The notes: generated from the sequence alone by a model not told the origin. Positions 9,922-18,493 are shown, numbered from the stretch's first letter. The stretch: 35,599 nucleotides of DNA from Gammaproteobacteria bacterium (GCA_021773555.1 JAJFKA010000180.1:1-35599), one strand, 5' to 3'. Numbers and translations: made by a program.

Positions 9922-11369
9922 GCGGTTTGCAGCTACAGGCGTTACTGCCCATCATCACCCTGAGCAGTCTGATCCTTATCCAGATGATGTTCATCGCGTT
10001 CGCCAGGAACCTGCGCCTGACGGTCAGCATTTCGGTCATTGCACTCCTGCTGACAGCCCTTTCATTCTTTCCCATGGTGGATCACCTGCCAATATCGGCC
10101 ACACCGCTGATTCAATTGGACGGTTTTGCCCTGTTCTATTCAGGCCTGGTCCTGCTGGGGGCGTTAATGGTCACATTCCTGTCCTACGACTACCTGAGGG
10201 ATCAGGGAGAACGACAGGATGAGTTTTTCATGCTGCTGCTGCTGTCTTGTCTCGGTGCACTGATACTGGTTTCCAGCAACCACTTTGCGTCATTTATACT
10301 CGGCCTGGAATTGCTTGGTGTCTCGCTCTATACAATGATGAGCTACCCGACCAGGGGATTATTTACGCTGGAGGCAGCGTTAAAATACCTGATACTTTCA
10401 GGAGTATCCTCCGCCTTTATCCTGTTCGGTGCAGCACTCATCTACGCCATTGAAGGGAAGCTGGGTTTCACGGAGCTTGCGGGTATGAACCACACCTCTG
10501 CAGCGTCCGGGCAATTCATCCTGTTGATGGGCTCTACCATGATCTTTGCAGGCATCATGTTCAAGTTATCTCTGGCGCCCTTCCACCTGTGGACTCCAGA
10601 CGTTTACGACGGCGCACCGGCGCCGGTCACGGCATTTCTGGCAACTGTGTCCAAAGGCGCAATCTTTGCGCTCGCATTGCGCCTCTTCACGACCACCGGA
10701 TTAATCGATCTGGACCCGTTGCTCAGGGGCTTATCCTTCGTCGCCATGGTTTCAATTCTGGCCGGAAATCTGCTGGCGCTGCTGCAGGATAACGTCAAGC
10801 GAATCCTGGCCTACAGTTCGATCGCGCACATGGGATACCTGGCCGTTGCCTTTGTTGTTGCCGGAAAAGCCGGAGGTCAGATAATGGCGATGGAAGCTGC
10901 CAGCTACTTCCTGTTCGCGTACTTCCTGACAACACTGCTGGCGTTTTCAGTGGTAACTATCATGTCGATTGCCGACCATGAGGTGGACACCACTAACCTT
11001 GGTGACTATGAAGGATTATTCTGGCGCCGACCCGCACTGGCAGCCGTGTTCACGGCAACGTTGCTGTCGCTGGCTGGCATACCGCTCACCGCCGGTTTCA
11101 TCGGCAAGTTTTACATTTTTTCAATCGGTGTCGCTGCCGAAGCCTGGTTGTTAATGGCTTTTGTTGTGATTGGCAGTGGTATTGGAATCTTCTACTACCT
11201 CAGAATAATTTTTGCCATGACCAAAGCGCCCCGGACTGATGTGAAAATCGAAATACCCACTGCATCCGGTTGGGTCGCCGTGGTGTTGACCGTATCGCTG
11301 GTGTTGTTCGGCGTCTACCCGTCGCCGATCATAGACTTAATTGGCGAGCTTATGATTTCATTCGGTTAA
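9918..11369 (+). CDS. nuoN: NADH-quinone oxidoreductase subunit N
   Basis: NuoN (483 aa; 485 in E. coli) is the antiporter-like subunit nearest the quinone module. The key glutamate is in GLELLGVSLYTMMSY. The pump lysines are in MFKLSLAPFHLWTPDVYDGAP and ATVSKGAIFALALR. The conserved DNVKRILAYSSIAHMGYL follows. It is the last nuo gene, as in most nuo operons. No T-rich terminator follows it. Instead there is a 137-bp gap with a possible hairpin before a CBS-domain gene, so some read-through is plausible. Confidence 0.97.
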   Translation: MSGLQLQALLPIITLSSLILIQMMFIAFARNLRLTVSISVIALLLTALSFFPMVDHLPISATPLIQLDGFALFYSGLVLLGALMVTFLSYDYLRDQGERQDEFFMLLLLSCLGALILVSSNHFASFILGLELLGVSLYTMMSYPTRGLFTLEAALKYLILSGVSSAFILFGAALIYAIEGKLGFTELAGMNHTSAASGQFILLMGSTMIFAGIMFKLSLAPFHLWTPDVYDGAPAPVTAFLATVSKGAIFALALRLFTTTGLIDLDPLLRGLSFVAMVSILAGNLLALLQDNVKRILAYSSIAHMGYLAVAFVVAGKAGGQIMAMEAASYFLFAYFLTTLLAFSVVTIMSIADHEVDTTNLGDYEGLFWRRPALAAVFTATLLSLAGIPLTAGFIGKFYIFSIGVAAEAWLLMAFVVIGSGIGIFYYLRIIFAMTKAPRTDVKIEIPTASGWVAVVLTVSLVLFGVYPSPIIDLIGELMISFG

Positions 11370-11402
11370 CGACCGGCACAGGGTTCGCGATACGTGGATG
11401 AA

Positions 11403-11444
11403 CGCCGTTTCTCGTTCAGCGATGTGAGACTGACGAACACGGCG
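11403..11444 (+). other. possible RNA hairpin between nuoN and the CBS gene
   Basis: An outer stem CGCCGT/ACGGCG (11403-11408 with 11439-11444) encloses an inner stem TCGT-CAG/CTG-ACGA with one bulged T. No T-run follows, so it does not look like an intrinsic terminator. It could stabilise the nuo mRNA 3' end or be a processing site. The evidence is base pairing read by eye only. Confidence 0.3.
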
Positions 11445-11506
11445 ACTCGAGGAAATTAGCAGGTTGCTGCTTTCCGGACAACAAACCCAGACACAGGAGA
11501 AAGATC

Positions 11507-11926
11507 ATGCCTCGTTCAGTAGAACTCAGAAACTACATGGTCAAACACCCGGTTACGGTCCGGCCTGAAGATACGATTTTTCAGGCATCCCGAAAAATCC
11601 TGGACTTCAAAATTTCAGGGCTCTGTGTTGTCGATGAAAATAACAATCTGGTTGGTGTGCTCTCTGAACTCGATTGCCTGCGCGCCATTGTCAAGCGCGT
11701 CTACGAAAATGGCGAAGAAGATGCTGGCACTGTCGCGGACGTGATGGCCCATCATGTCGAAGTAAACCATCCTCACGATCAGATCATCAACGTGGCAAGT
11801 TCCATGCTCGATCATAAACACCGCCGTCGACCAGTCGTTATCGACGGCAAGCTGGTCGGGCAGATTACCTGCAGACAAATCCTGAAGGCGATCAAGGACT
11901 TTGCGTATCCCAGCCAACCCGCGTGA
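11507..11926 (+). CDS. two-CBS-domain protein
   Basis: This 139-aa protein consists almost only of two CBS modules. The first covers roughly residues 8-65 (NYMVKHPVTVRPEDTIFQAS ... VGVLSELDCLR). The second covers roughly residues 80-132 (VADVMAHHVEVNHPHDQ ... VGQITCRQILKAI). A CBS pair normally binds adenine nucleotides and acts as an energy or ionic-strength sensor. No effector domain is attached, so the partner cannot be read from the sequence. A good ribosome binding site (AGGAGA, 11495-11500) supports the start. It lies 137 bp after nuoN on the same strand and ends at a strong terminator. It may belong to the nuo transcript or have its own promoter. Confidence 0.88.
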   Translation: MPRSVELRNYMVKHPVTVRPEDTIFQASRKILDFKISGLCVVDENNNLVGVLSELDCLRAIVKRVYENGEEDAGTVADVMAHHVEVNHPHDQIINVASSMLDHKHRRRPVVIDGKLVGQITCRQILKAIKDFAYPSQPA

Positions 11927-11933
11927 TCCGGAT

Positions 11934-11963
11934 AAAAAAAAGCACCCCGCACAGGTGCTTTTT
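11934..11963. terminator. bidirectional intrinsic terminator
   Basis: The stem AGCACC/GGTGCT (11941-11946 with 11954-11959) has a 7-nt loop. It is flanked by seven A on the left and five T on the right. It therefore serves as a Rho-independent terminator for the CBS gene on the + strand and for amtB on the - strand, whose stop codons face each other here. Confidence 0.92.
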
Positions 11964-11983
11964 ATCATGCTTGCCTGGCTTGG

Positions 11984-13258
11984 TTAGCTTCTTACAAACT
12001 CAGGGTACGCCTCCACACCGCATTCCGTGACGTCCACGCCCTGATATTCCTCTTCCTCGGTGACCCGTATACCCATCACGACCTTGAGCAGGAACCAGGT
12101 GAGCAGGCTCGCACCGAAAACCCATCCGAAAATTGTTGCCGCGCCGATTAACTGACCACTGAATGAAGCGCTACCGGTGAGCGGTACCAGCAGCAGACCT
12201 AACAATCCGCAGGTCCCGTGAACTGAGATGGCACCAACCGGATCGTCAATCTTCAGCTTATCAAGTGCAATGATTGAGAACACAACGAGCACGCCACCAA
12301 ACGCACCGAACAGCGTTGCCTGGAAAGCAGTCGGTGTCGATGGTTCCGCCGTGATCGCCACAAGTCCGGCCAGGGCACCGTTGAGCAACATGGTCAGGTC
12401 TGCGCGTCCAAACAGAATACGTGAGGTTATCAGTGCCGCCATGGCACCACCGGCTGCCGCCGTGTTGGTGTTCAGGAAGACCATCGCAACGGCATTAGCG
12501 CTCGCAATATCGCCCAGTTTCAACACTGAGCCGCCATTAAACCCAAACCAGCCCATCCACAGGATAAACGTACCCAATGTCGCAAGCGGTAGATTTGCTC
12601 CCGGCAGGGCGTAGATCTCGCCGTTCTTCCCGTACTTGCCCTTCCGTGCGCCTAGCAGCAAGACACCAGCCAGGGCAGCTGATGCGCCTGCCATGTGCAC
12701 GATTCCAGATCCGGCAAAGTCCGAAAAACCGAGATCACCAAGATTATAAAGTCCAAACACTTCCTGACCGTTCCACGTCCACGAGCCTTCCAATGGATAG
12801 ATAATGCCGGTCATTACAACCGCGAACACCAGAAAGGCCCACAACTTCATTCGTTCAGCCACGGCACCTGAAACGATGGACATGGCTGTAGCAACGAACA
12901 CAACCTGGAAGAAAAAATCGGATGCATTGGCGTAAACCGCACCACCATCGAAACCGGCCTCATGAGATTCCGCCAGCACGGCGGCCGTTAGTGCTTCAGC
13001 AGACTCAGCGCCATCAAGTTCGATACCACTCAGGAGAAATCCGCCGTCATACATAATGGCGTATCCACAAAGCATATACATGATGCAGGAGATCGCGAAC
13101 AGCGCCACGTTTTTGGTAAGAATTTCAGCAGTGTTCTTGGATCTGACCAACCCCGCCTCGAGCATCGCAAAACCCGCAGCCATCCACATGACCAGAGCAC
13201 CAGTTACCAGAAAATAAAATGTATCCAATGCATATTGAAGTTCTAATGTTTGGTCCAC
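11984..13258 (-). CDS. amtB: ammonium channel/transporter AmtB
   Basis: This 424-aa Amt/Rh-family protein conducts ammonium across the inner membrane. About 11 membrane helices are seen. The twin-histidine pore residues are His188 (SGIVHMAGASAAL) and His347 (SVHGTCGLLG). The Phe gate lies in DFFFQVVF and WFGFNGG. The C-terminal tail ends with the DVTECGVEAYPEF signature that contacts GlnK. No signal peptide is obvious. The start is GTG at 13258, chosen because GGAGGGG lies six bases upstream. A sigma-54 promoter and two NtrC-like sites precede it. No glnK gene is adjacent, which is less common, because glnK-amtB pairs are frequent. Confidence 0.95.
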   Translation of the reverse strand: MDQTLELQYALDTFYFLVTGALVMWMAAGFAMLEAGLVRSKNTAEILTKNVALFAISCIMYMLCGYAIMYDGGFLLSGIELDGAESAEALTAAVLAESHEAGFDGGAVYANASDFFFQVVFVATAMSIVSGAVAERMKLWAFLVFAVVMTGIIYPLEGSWTWNGQEVFGLYNLGDLGFSDFAGSGIVHMAGASAALAGVLLLGARKGKYGKNGEIYALPGANLPLATLGTFILWMGWFGFNGGSVLKLGDIASANAVAMVFLNTNTAAAGGAMAALITSRILFGRADLTMLLNGALAGLVAITAEPSTPTAFQATLFGAFGGVLVVFSIIALDKLKIDDPVGAISVHGTCGLLGLLLVPLTGSASFSGQLIGAATIFGWVFGASLLTWFLLKVVMGIRVTEEEEYQGVDVTECGVEAYPEFVRS

Positions 13259-13304
13259 GTTCGACCCCTCCGGCCTATTTTTAATTCAAGATGAATTCTT
13301 AAAT

Positions 13305-13320
13305 AGCAAAGTTAATGCCA
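13305..13320 (-). promoter_or_regulatory. sigma-54 (RpoN) -24/-12 promoter of amtB
   Basis: On the - strand the sequence reads TGGCATTAACTTTGCT. The GG and GC doublets are exactly 10 nt apart, and TTTGC matches the -12 element of the TGGCAC-N5-TTGC consensus. Transcription would start near 13294, giving a leader of about 35 nt before the GTG and its Shine-Dalgarno sequence. Confidence 0.75.
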
Positions 13321-13396
13321 GAACTGACTAAAGGGGCAGGAAGGCCTTTTTTTGGGGCCTTTTAACTCGTACGCGACGCGAGAAGACATGTGTCCG

Positions 13397-13413
13397 TGCA
13401 CCGTAATAACGCA
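13397..13413. promoter_or_regulatory. probable NtrC enhancer site, weaker, promoter-proximal
   Basis: TGCACCGTAATAACGCA has one perfect NtrC half-site (TGCACC) and a degenerate second half (consensus TGCACC-N5-GGTGCA). Its centre lies about 111 bp upstream of the inferred amtB start point. It starts 44 bp from the stronger site, about four helical turns. Confidence 0.5.
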
Positions 13414-13440
13414 AACCCCAGATCGCGTGCGCCATAATGC

Positions 13441-13457
13441 AGCACCAAAATGGGGCA
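13441..13457. promoter_or_regulatory. probable NtrC enhancer site, strong, promoter-distal
   Basis: AGCACCAAAATGGGGCA matches 10 of the 12 specified bases of the NtrC consensus TGCACC-N5-GGTGCA. Its centre is about 155 bp upstream of the inferred amtB start. It lies just beyond the dctM stop codon. Confidence 0.65.
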
Positions 13458-13499
13458 GCACCTGAACGACTCATCGGAATTCTTGTGCCTGAGGGCGGA

Positions 13500-14849
13500 C
13501 TAATACGCTTGCTGTGGTAGCCAGAGCACCAGGTCCTGCCACAAATAGATCATCACAAGGCCCAGCAACTGCAGCAGAATGAAAGGGATAACACCACGGT
13601 AAATTGTAGACACTGGAATCGAGGGTGGAGTCACCCCTTTCAGATAAAAAATCGCAAAGCCAACCGGTGGCGTCAGAAACGAAGTCTGCAGACACACCGC
13701 GAACAACACCGTGAACCACACCAGGTCAAAGCCCAGATCGAGTACTACTGGTGAGACCAGGGGAAGCACAATGAGGGTAATCTCAATCCAGTCAAGGAAG
13801 AAACCGAGCAGAAATGTACAAAACAGAATCGTAATCAGGATCATATTTGGCCCAAAAGGCAGCCCTTTCAGAAACCCGGCAATCAACTCATCACCGCCGA
13901 GGCCTCGAAGCACCAGAGAAAAAGCCGTTGCACCCAGGAATATCGCGAAGATGTATGCCGTGGTTCGGGTCGTCTCACGCAGCACTTCGCGCAATACCTG
14001 CATGTTCAGTTCACGATTGGCAAGCGCCAGGCCGAGCGCTCCGAAGGCCCCAACACCCGCAGCTTCCGTCGGCGTCGCTACACCGAAAAATATGGATCCG
14101 AGGACCGCCAGGATCAATCCGACAGGTGGCAGTATCGATTTGAACACCTCAAAAACCAGGCGGGCATCGACCGGTTTTCGATCTTTAGGAACAGGTGCGA
14201 CCTCCGGTTTCAGCCAGGCATACCCCAGGATATAAAACACAAAGAGAAAGCCCAGCAACAGTCCTGGAAAAAGAGCGCCAAGGAAAAGATCACCAACCGG
14301 CATGGCCAGCCTGTCTGCCATGAGTACCAGCATGATCGACGGGGGAATGAGGATACCCAGCGTGCCGACAGCGCAGACAGTGCCTGTCGCCAGTTCAGGC
14401 TGGTATTTCTGATCCAGCATTTGCGGTAATCCCAACAACCCCAACAACACCACTGATGCGCCGATGATTCCGGTAGAAGCTGCCAGTAAGATCCCAATGA
14501 GTGCAACTGTCACTGCGAGTCCGCCTCTGATACCGCCGAACAACTGCACCATGTTGCGCATTAAACGCTGGGCGACACCCGATCTGTCCAGCATCAAACC
14601 CATGAAAATGAACATCGGCAGCGCAACCAGCACCCAGTTGTTCATGACCCCCCAGATCCTGTCCACTACCAAAGTGGAGTAATCCCAGTTGACGAACACG
14701 GGTAACTGAAATTCAACATTGGCGATGATGCCGATGGCTGTAAACAGGACAGCGAGCCCTCCCAGCACCCAGGCCACAGGGAAACCTGTGAAAATCAGGC
14801 CAATGAACGACAGAAACATCAGTAAGGAAAGAATGTCACCCGTGGACAT
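13500..14849 (-). CDS. dctM: TRAP transporter large permease (DctM type)
   Basis: This 449-aa protein is the large membrane subunit of a tripartite ATP-independent periplasmic transporter and belongs to the ion-transporter superfamily. It is hydrophobic throughout, with about 12 helices. It carries the family stretches TGIIGASVVLLGLLGLPQML, CAVGTLGILIPPSIMLVL and FFGVATPTEAAGVGAFGALG. It uses an ion gradient, usually Na+, to drive uptake of the solute delivered by DctP. The start ATG at 14849 has GGGGGAG upstream and overlaps the dctQ stop by 14 bp. A longer reading from a TTG at 14876 is less likely. It is the last gene of the dctPQM set. The only hairpin downstream lacks a T-run on this strand. 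Confidence 0.93.
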   Translation of the reverse strand: MSTGDILSLLMFLSFIGLIFTGFPVAWVLGGLAVLFTAIGIIANVEFQLPVFVNWDYSTLVVDRIWGVMNNWVLVALPMFIFMGLMLDRSGVAQRLMRNMVQLFGGIRGGLAVTVALIGILLAASTGIIGASVVLLGLLGLPQMLDQKYQPELATGTVCAVGTLGILIPPSIMLVLMADRLAMPVGDLFLGALFPGLLLGFLFVFYILGYAWLKPEVAPVPKDRKPVDARLVFEVFKSILPPVGLILAVLGSIFFGVATPTEAAGVGAFGALGLALANRELNMQVLREVLRETTRTTAYIFAIFLGATAFSLVLRGLGGDELIAGFLKGLPFGPNMILITILFCTFLLGFFLDWIEITLIVLPLVSPVVLDLGFDLVWFTVLFAVCLQTSFLTPPVGFAIFYLKGVTPPSIPVSTIYRGVIPFILLQLLGLVMIYLWQDLVLWLPQQAY

Positions 14850-15423
14850 CAGAATGCTTCTCCCCCGGAACACCAAACAAAAAACAGAATATGCGACTGA
14901 GTCGCGCGGTCACTGCGAGCAATAACAAGATGAATCCCACCCCGAGAAAGCTCTTGATCACCCATCGGTAGGGAAGTCCTCCCGGGGCTTCTGAAATTTC
15001 ACCCGTCGTAAAGGAGTAGGCAATAAATGGCATCGCGGCAAACAGGACGAGCAGGATAAACGGAATCAGCAGTATCAGAGTGCCATAGAGCTCGATCCAC
15101 GCCTGGGTCACCGGCGAAAACCGTTCGCGAAAGACATCGACGCGGATGTGTACATCCGCCACATAGCCATAGGACAATCCCGCCAGGAATCCAATGGAAT
15201 ACAGATGCCACTGGACCTCTTCAAATTCAATTCGCCCCTCGGAAAACAGGTACCGCATGATCACGTTCAGGACGATGACAACGAGCAACACCAGCCAGAT
15301 CCATCCTGTCCACTCACCAATTCGAGTCAGCAGGCCATTGACCATGGTTGCGTACCGCGTATCCGGCAATAGCAGCTTGACTGCCGGGTTTGATTCAACG
15401 GGTACGCTTCGGTCAGCTTGCAT
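14836..15423 (-). CDS. dctQ: TRAP transporter small permease (DctQ type)
   Basis: This 195-aa protein is the small four-helix subunit of the TRAP transporter. The stretch VEVQWHLYSIGFLAGLSYGY-like (here FEEVQWHLYSIGFLAGLSYG) followed by DVHIRVDVFRERFSP is the DctQ signature, with the four hydrophobic segments around it. It is sandwiched between the binding-protein gene (63 bp away) and dctM (14-bp overlap). I took the ATG at 15423. An upstream TTG at 15441 and a later start near the VNGLL region remain possible, so the first about 30 residues are uncertain. Confidence 0.9.
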   Translation of the reverse strand: MQADRSVPVESNPAVKLLLPDTRYATMVNGLLTRIGEWTGWIWLVLLVVIVLNVIMRYLFSEGRIEFEEVQWHLYSIGFLAGLSYGYVADVHIRVDVFRERFSPVTQAWIELYGTLILLIPFILLVLFAAMPFIAYSFTTGEISEAPGGLPYRWVIKSFLGVGFILLLLAVTARLSRIFCFLFGVPGEKHSDVHG

Positions 15424-15486
15424 GTGGGTTTCCGGAAACAAAAAACCCAGTACATGCCCACCCTGCAGGATTTCCGGCGCAGGTCA

Positions 15487-16656
15487 CTAAAAGTCCCTTG
15501 GCAGATACGCCAGATCTTTCCAGCGGCGGTAGGTTTTCATAAACCGTTTCTGGGAAGTCCAGATGCGCCTGAAGTCCTCATCCTTCGCAGCTTCCTGTTC
15601 GAGTACAACCAGGGTGACTTTCTGAAGTTCTCGAAGAATTTCCAAGCCCATCTTGACTGCCGTCACCCCTTTGTCCGGAAAGCCTTCAATCACCTTGCCC
15701 TGGATAGCTTCACCCCGGGCGAGATTACGAATTACACCTGCCGTACAAGCTGTCTCAACCAGAACCTGGTCAGCAGGTGCCAGCGCGTTCCAAACATCCA
15801 GATTTACGATCAGGTGAGCCGAGGTGAAGGTCTGGTGCCAGCCCGGGAAATAGTCGAACTTGGCAACCCGGTCGAACCCCAGCATCTGGTCAACCGCAGG
15901 CATGGAAAACTCGGTGGCATCGATGGCACCTTTCTCCAGGGCCTGAAAAATCTCGCCACCCGGAATCATGGTCACAGAAGCGCCCAGTTCCTGCAGCACC
16001 CGACCGCCAAGGCCAGCGAAGCGAATTTTTAATCCCTCAAAATCTTCCAGTCCGTTGATGGGTGTGCGGAACCAACCGGCAGTTTCCGGACCAACCAGGC
16101 CACACAAAATCGGCCTGACATTATGGGCTTTATAAAGGTCCTCGGTGAGTTGCTTACCCTCGTCTTCAAAGTACCAGGCTGCAAACTCCCAGGGCTCCAT
16201 GCCGAAAGGCACCGCTGCAATCAAGGGGGTTGCCGGTATTTTCCCCTGGTCATAACCCAGCCAGGTATACCCCGCCTCGATCTTCTGATCCTTCACACCC
16301 TCGGTGATACTGAATGGCGGTACCAGCATGCCGGGTTCGTAAACGTCGAACCGGACCCGGCCATCACTCGCTGCCGCCAGTGTTGCCGCCACATCCAGCA
16401 CATTGTCCCCCAGTGCAGGCAGATTGGTGCCAAAGGCAACCGGGACACGCCAGTGGATATTCTGTTGGGTTTGACCTTCAGCATTGTCCCGGGACGCGTT
16501 GTTCGCCCCGCCACCGGCCAGACTGAGCGCACCGATTACGCCGACGAGGAAAGCAGCCAGCACCGCCGCCGCAGCAGTCCGATTGTTCCACGGATTAGCG
16601 CTTGCCGCGGTTTTTTGCAAGCGCTGCTTTGGTTCGGGATTTTCTTGTTCAGACAT
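15487..16656 (-). CDS. dctP: TRAP transporter solute-binding protein (DctP/TakP-like)
   Basis: This 389-aa periplasmic binding protein captures the substrate for the DctQM permease. The region GGEIFQALEKGAIDATEFSM followed by GFDRVAKFDYFPGWHQ resembles the 2-oxoacid-binding TakP branch. The conserved Arg in LKIRFAGLGGRVLQELG would bind a carboxylate. The substrate is therefore probably a small organic acid, which is inferred and not proven. The N-terminus is odd. About 26 hydrophilic residues precede a hydrophobic segment (about 27-48) that has no clear signal-peptidase site or lipobox Cys, so the protein may stay membrane-anchored. The ribosome binding site is weak. It is first in the dctPQM order and divergent from the hydrolase gene. 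Confidence 0.9.
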   Translation of the reverse strand: MSEQENPEPKQRLQKTAASANPWNNRTAAAAVLAAFLVGVIGALSLAGGGANNASRDNAEGQTQQNIHWRVPVAFGTNLPALGDNVLDVAATLAAASDGRVRFDVYEPGMLVPPFSITEGVKDQKIEAGYTWLGYDQGKIPATPLIAAVPFGMEPWEFAAWYFEDEGKQLTEDLYKAHNVRPILCGLVGPETAGWFRTPINGLEDFEGLKIRFAGLGGRVLQELGASVTMIPGGEIFQALEKGAIDATEFSMPAVDQMLGFDRVAKFDYFPGWHQTFTSAHLIVNLDVWNALAPADQVLVETACTAGVIRNLARGEAIQGKVIEGFPDKGVTAVKMGLEILRELQKVTLVVLEQEAAKDEDFRRIWTSQKRFMKTYRRWKDLAYLPRDF

Positions 16657-16753
16657 TTTTTTTCAGGCGTTTGTCCTGCCAACCTTCGTTGAACCGGCAG
16701 CGTGGCCGCCGTGTTCCTTGTATACTATCGTGAATTATCTTCCGTAGCACCCG

Positions 16754-17656
16754 ATGGTACCCACCTGGTTTTCGCGCTACCTGGCGAGCCCCTCAACTGA
16801 CTACACCTGCACAGTTGCAGGCGCAGCCATTGCCTATCGGCGCTGGTCGACGCCCCCTGCAGACCCATCATCAAGCACCCGGGCAAAACCAGGGCTTGTT
16901 TTCGTTCATGGATATGGCGCACACACACACTGGTGGGACTTTATCGCACCCGCTTTTCAGGAAGATTTCAATGTGATTGCCCTAGATCTCAGTGGCGCGG
17001 GTGATAGCGAGCACAGACAGCAATACTCAGCGTCACAATTCGCCGCGGAAATCATGACTGTAATTGATCACGCGGCTTTGATCTCACCCATTGTCGTCGG
17101 TCACAGTTTCGGTGGAGCAATGACCAGGCTTGCCGGCTATCTCCACGGGACCTCGTTAACCGGCATCGTTCTTGTCGATTCATTATTAACAAAACATCGT
17201 GGTTCACGGACACCGCCAAAAATGCCACGGACAAAAGTGCGCCACTATCCCACTCTGATCGATGGTGCCAAACGATTTCGCCTCAGACCACCGCAGCGCT
17301 GCGCCAACAAATTTATACTCGATCACATCGCTATGACATCCCTCGCGCACGGTCGAGATGGATATTATTTCAAACTGGACCAGGCACTTTTCTCAAAAAT
17401 GGCAGACGAACCCGAGCATGACTTTCCGAACAGCGCCTCCATGGTGAGTCAAACAAACTGTCCGGTAGCGATGATATACGGTGAAAAAAGTCGGTTCTTT
17501 CCCGAAGACATCGTCGCACTCGTAAACGAGGTCATCGAAGATGATCTGCAGCTGTCTATCCCTAACGCCGAACATCACGTTTTTCTTGACCAGCCACAAG
17601 ACTTTATAGAATCGTTGGGAATCTTGCTGGTACGAATCGCTTCAGACAGGTCTTGA
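16754..17656 (+). CDS. alpha/beta hydrolase
   Basis: This 300-aa protein has the alpha/beta-hydrolase fold. The oxyanion-hole motif HGYGAHTHWW starts at residue 52. The nucleophile elbow GHSFGG places the catalytic Ser at residue 118. The catalytic His is in NAEHHVFLDQP near residue 277. The acid residue is less clear. No signal peptide is obvious, so a cytoplasmic esterase, lipase-like or C-C hydrolase role is possible, and the substrate is not readable. It diverges from dctP with a 97-bp gap. Its stop overlaps the 3' end of the convergent TauD-family gene by 15 bp. Confidence 0.85.
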   Translation: MVPTWFSRYLASPSTDYTCTVAGAAIAYRRWSTPPADPSSSTRAKPGLVFVHGYGAHTHWWDFIAPAFQEDFNVIALDLSGAGDSEHRQQYSASQFAAEIMTVIDHAALISPIVVGHSFGGAMTRLAGYLHGTSLTGIVLVDSLLTKHRGSRTPPKMPRTKVRHYPTLIDGAKRFRLRPPQRCANKFILDHIAMTSLAHGRDGYYFKLDQALFSKMADEPEHDFPNSASMVSQTNCPVAMIYGEKSRFFPEDIVALVNEVIEDDLQLSIPNAEHHVFLDQPQDFIESLGILLVRIASDRS

Positions 17657-18493
17657 GTCATCGTCTATGGTGATTCGCTGCATCTTTCGATGTGCGGGCC
17701 AATAGTCATTCACTGGTTTGTGCTGGGTAATCCGGTTATCCCAGAAAGCAACCGAGTTCACCTGCCAGCGAAATCGACAGGTATACTCAGGTGTGATCGC
17801 GTGATCAAACAGGAAAGCCAGTAGCGACTCACTTTCCTTGTCCTTCATATCTTTTATCGCAACCGTGAACAACGAGTTCACATAGAGTCCTTTTTTTCCG
17901 GACACCGGATGGGTTCTTACCACTGGATGTTCTACCGGCGGATTTGCCGAGATCATACCGCCCAGTCGTTCAAGTCCACCTGGCTCACGAATGCTTTCCT
18001 TGAATCCATGACGAAAATCGTGAACCGCAGTTAGTCCTGACAAGAATGATTGCATTTTCCCTGACAAGCCTTCAAAGGCCGCTGACATACTTGAAAACAG
18101 GGTATCACCGCCCCTCTCCGGAACAATGACGCCGTGGAGTATGGAACCGAGGGGCGGGCATGGCCGAAAAGTCATATCCGTATGCCACATCTCTATTTTT
18201 GACGGATTAGCCTTATCATTCTCCAGGATCGTGAGTTGCGGATACCCGGCTACATGCGGATACGCTTCATGACATTGCGGTTCGCCGAACAAAGCAGCCA
18301 GCCTGGCATGATCCTGTGGTTCCATCGCCTGATCGCGAAAGAACAGCACTTCATGTTCAAGCAACGCGGCGTTCAGTCGTTCAAACTGTGTCCCCGCAAT
18401 ATCTCCACACAGATCAATACCAGTCACCTCCGCACCAATGCTCCCTGAGTATGGACTGACACCGAACATCCTGGTCTTGCCTTTAGTGATCAT
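17642..18493 (-). CDS. TauD/TfdA-family Fe(II)/2-oxoglutarate dioxygenase
   Basis: This 283-aa enzyme has the same length as E. coli TauD. The iron ligands are visible as His104-x-Asp106 (MWHTDMTF) and distal His258 (DNRITQHKPVNDY). Arg269 and Arg273 are candidates for 2-oxoglutarate binding. Family members hydroxylate taurine, sulfonates, alkyl sulfates, aryloxyacids or other small acids. No tauABC-type transporter is adjacent, so the substrate is open. The ATG at 18493 with AGAGG upstream gives the standard N-terminus; the longer GTG reading from 18544 would overlap the macrodomain start region. It is divergent from the macrodomain gene (41 bp apart) and convergent with the hydrolase gene. 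Confidence 0.88.
   Translation of the reverse strand: MITKGKTRMFGVSPYSGSIGAEVTGIDLCGDIAGTQFERLNAALLEHEVLFFRDQAMEPQDHARLAALFGEPQCHEAYPHVAGYPQLTILENDKANPSKIEMWHTDMTFRPCPPLGSILHGVIVPERGGDTLFSSMSAAFEGLSGKMQSFLSGLTAVHDFRHGFKESIREPGGLERLGGMISANPPVEHPVVRTHPVSGKKGLYVNSLFTVAIKDMKDKESESLLAFLFDHAITPEYTCRFRWQVNSVAFWDNRITQHKPVNDYWPAHRKMQRITIDDDSRPV

Noticed and set aside
13341-13361. Terminator of dctPQM (AAGGCC/GGCCTT hairpin)
   Set aside because: On the - strand no T-run follows the stem; the T-rich part lies in the loop on the + strand, where nothing is transcribed.
15418-16032. 204-codon ORF on the + strand
   Set aside because: It is a frame shadow opposite dctP and lacks a recognisable domain.
16657-16680. 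Possible sigma-54 promoter before dctP (TGGCAGGACAAACGCC on the - strand)
   Set aside because: The GG/GC spacing fits but the -12 side reads AACGC, and the start point would fall on the ATG itself.
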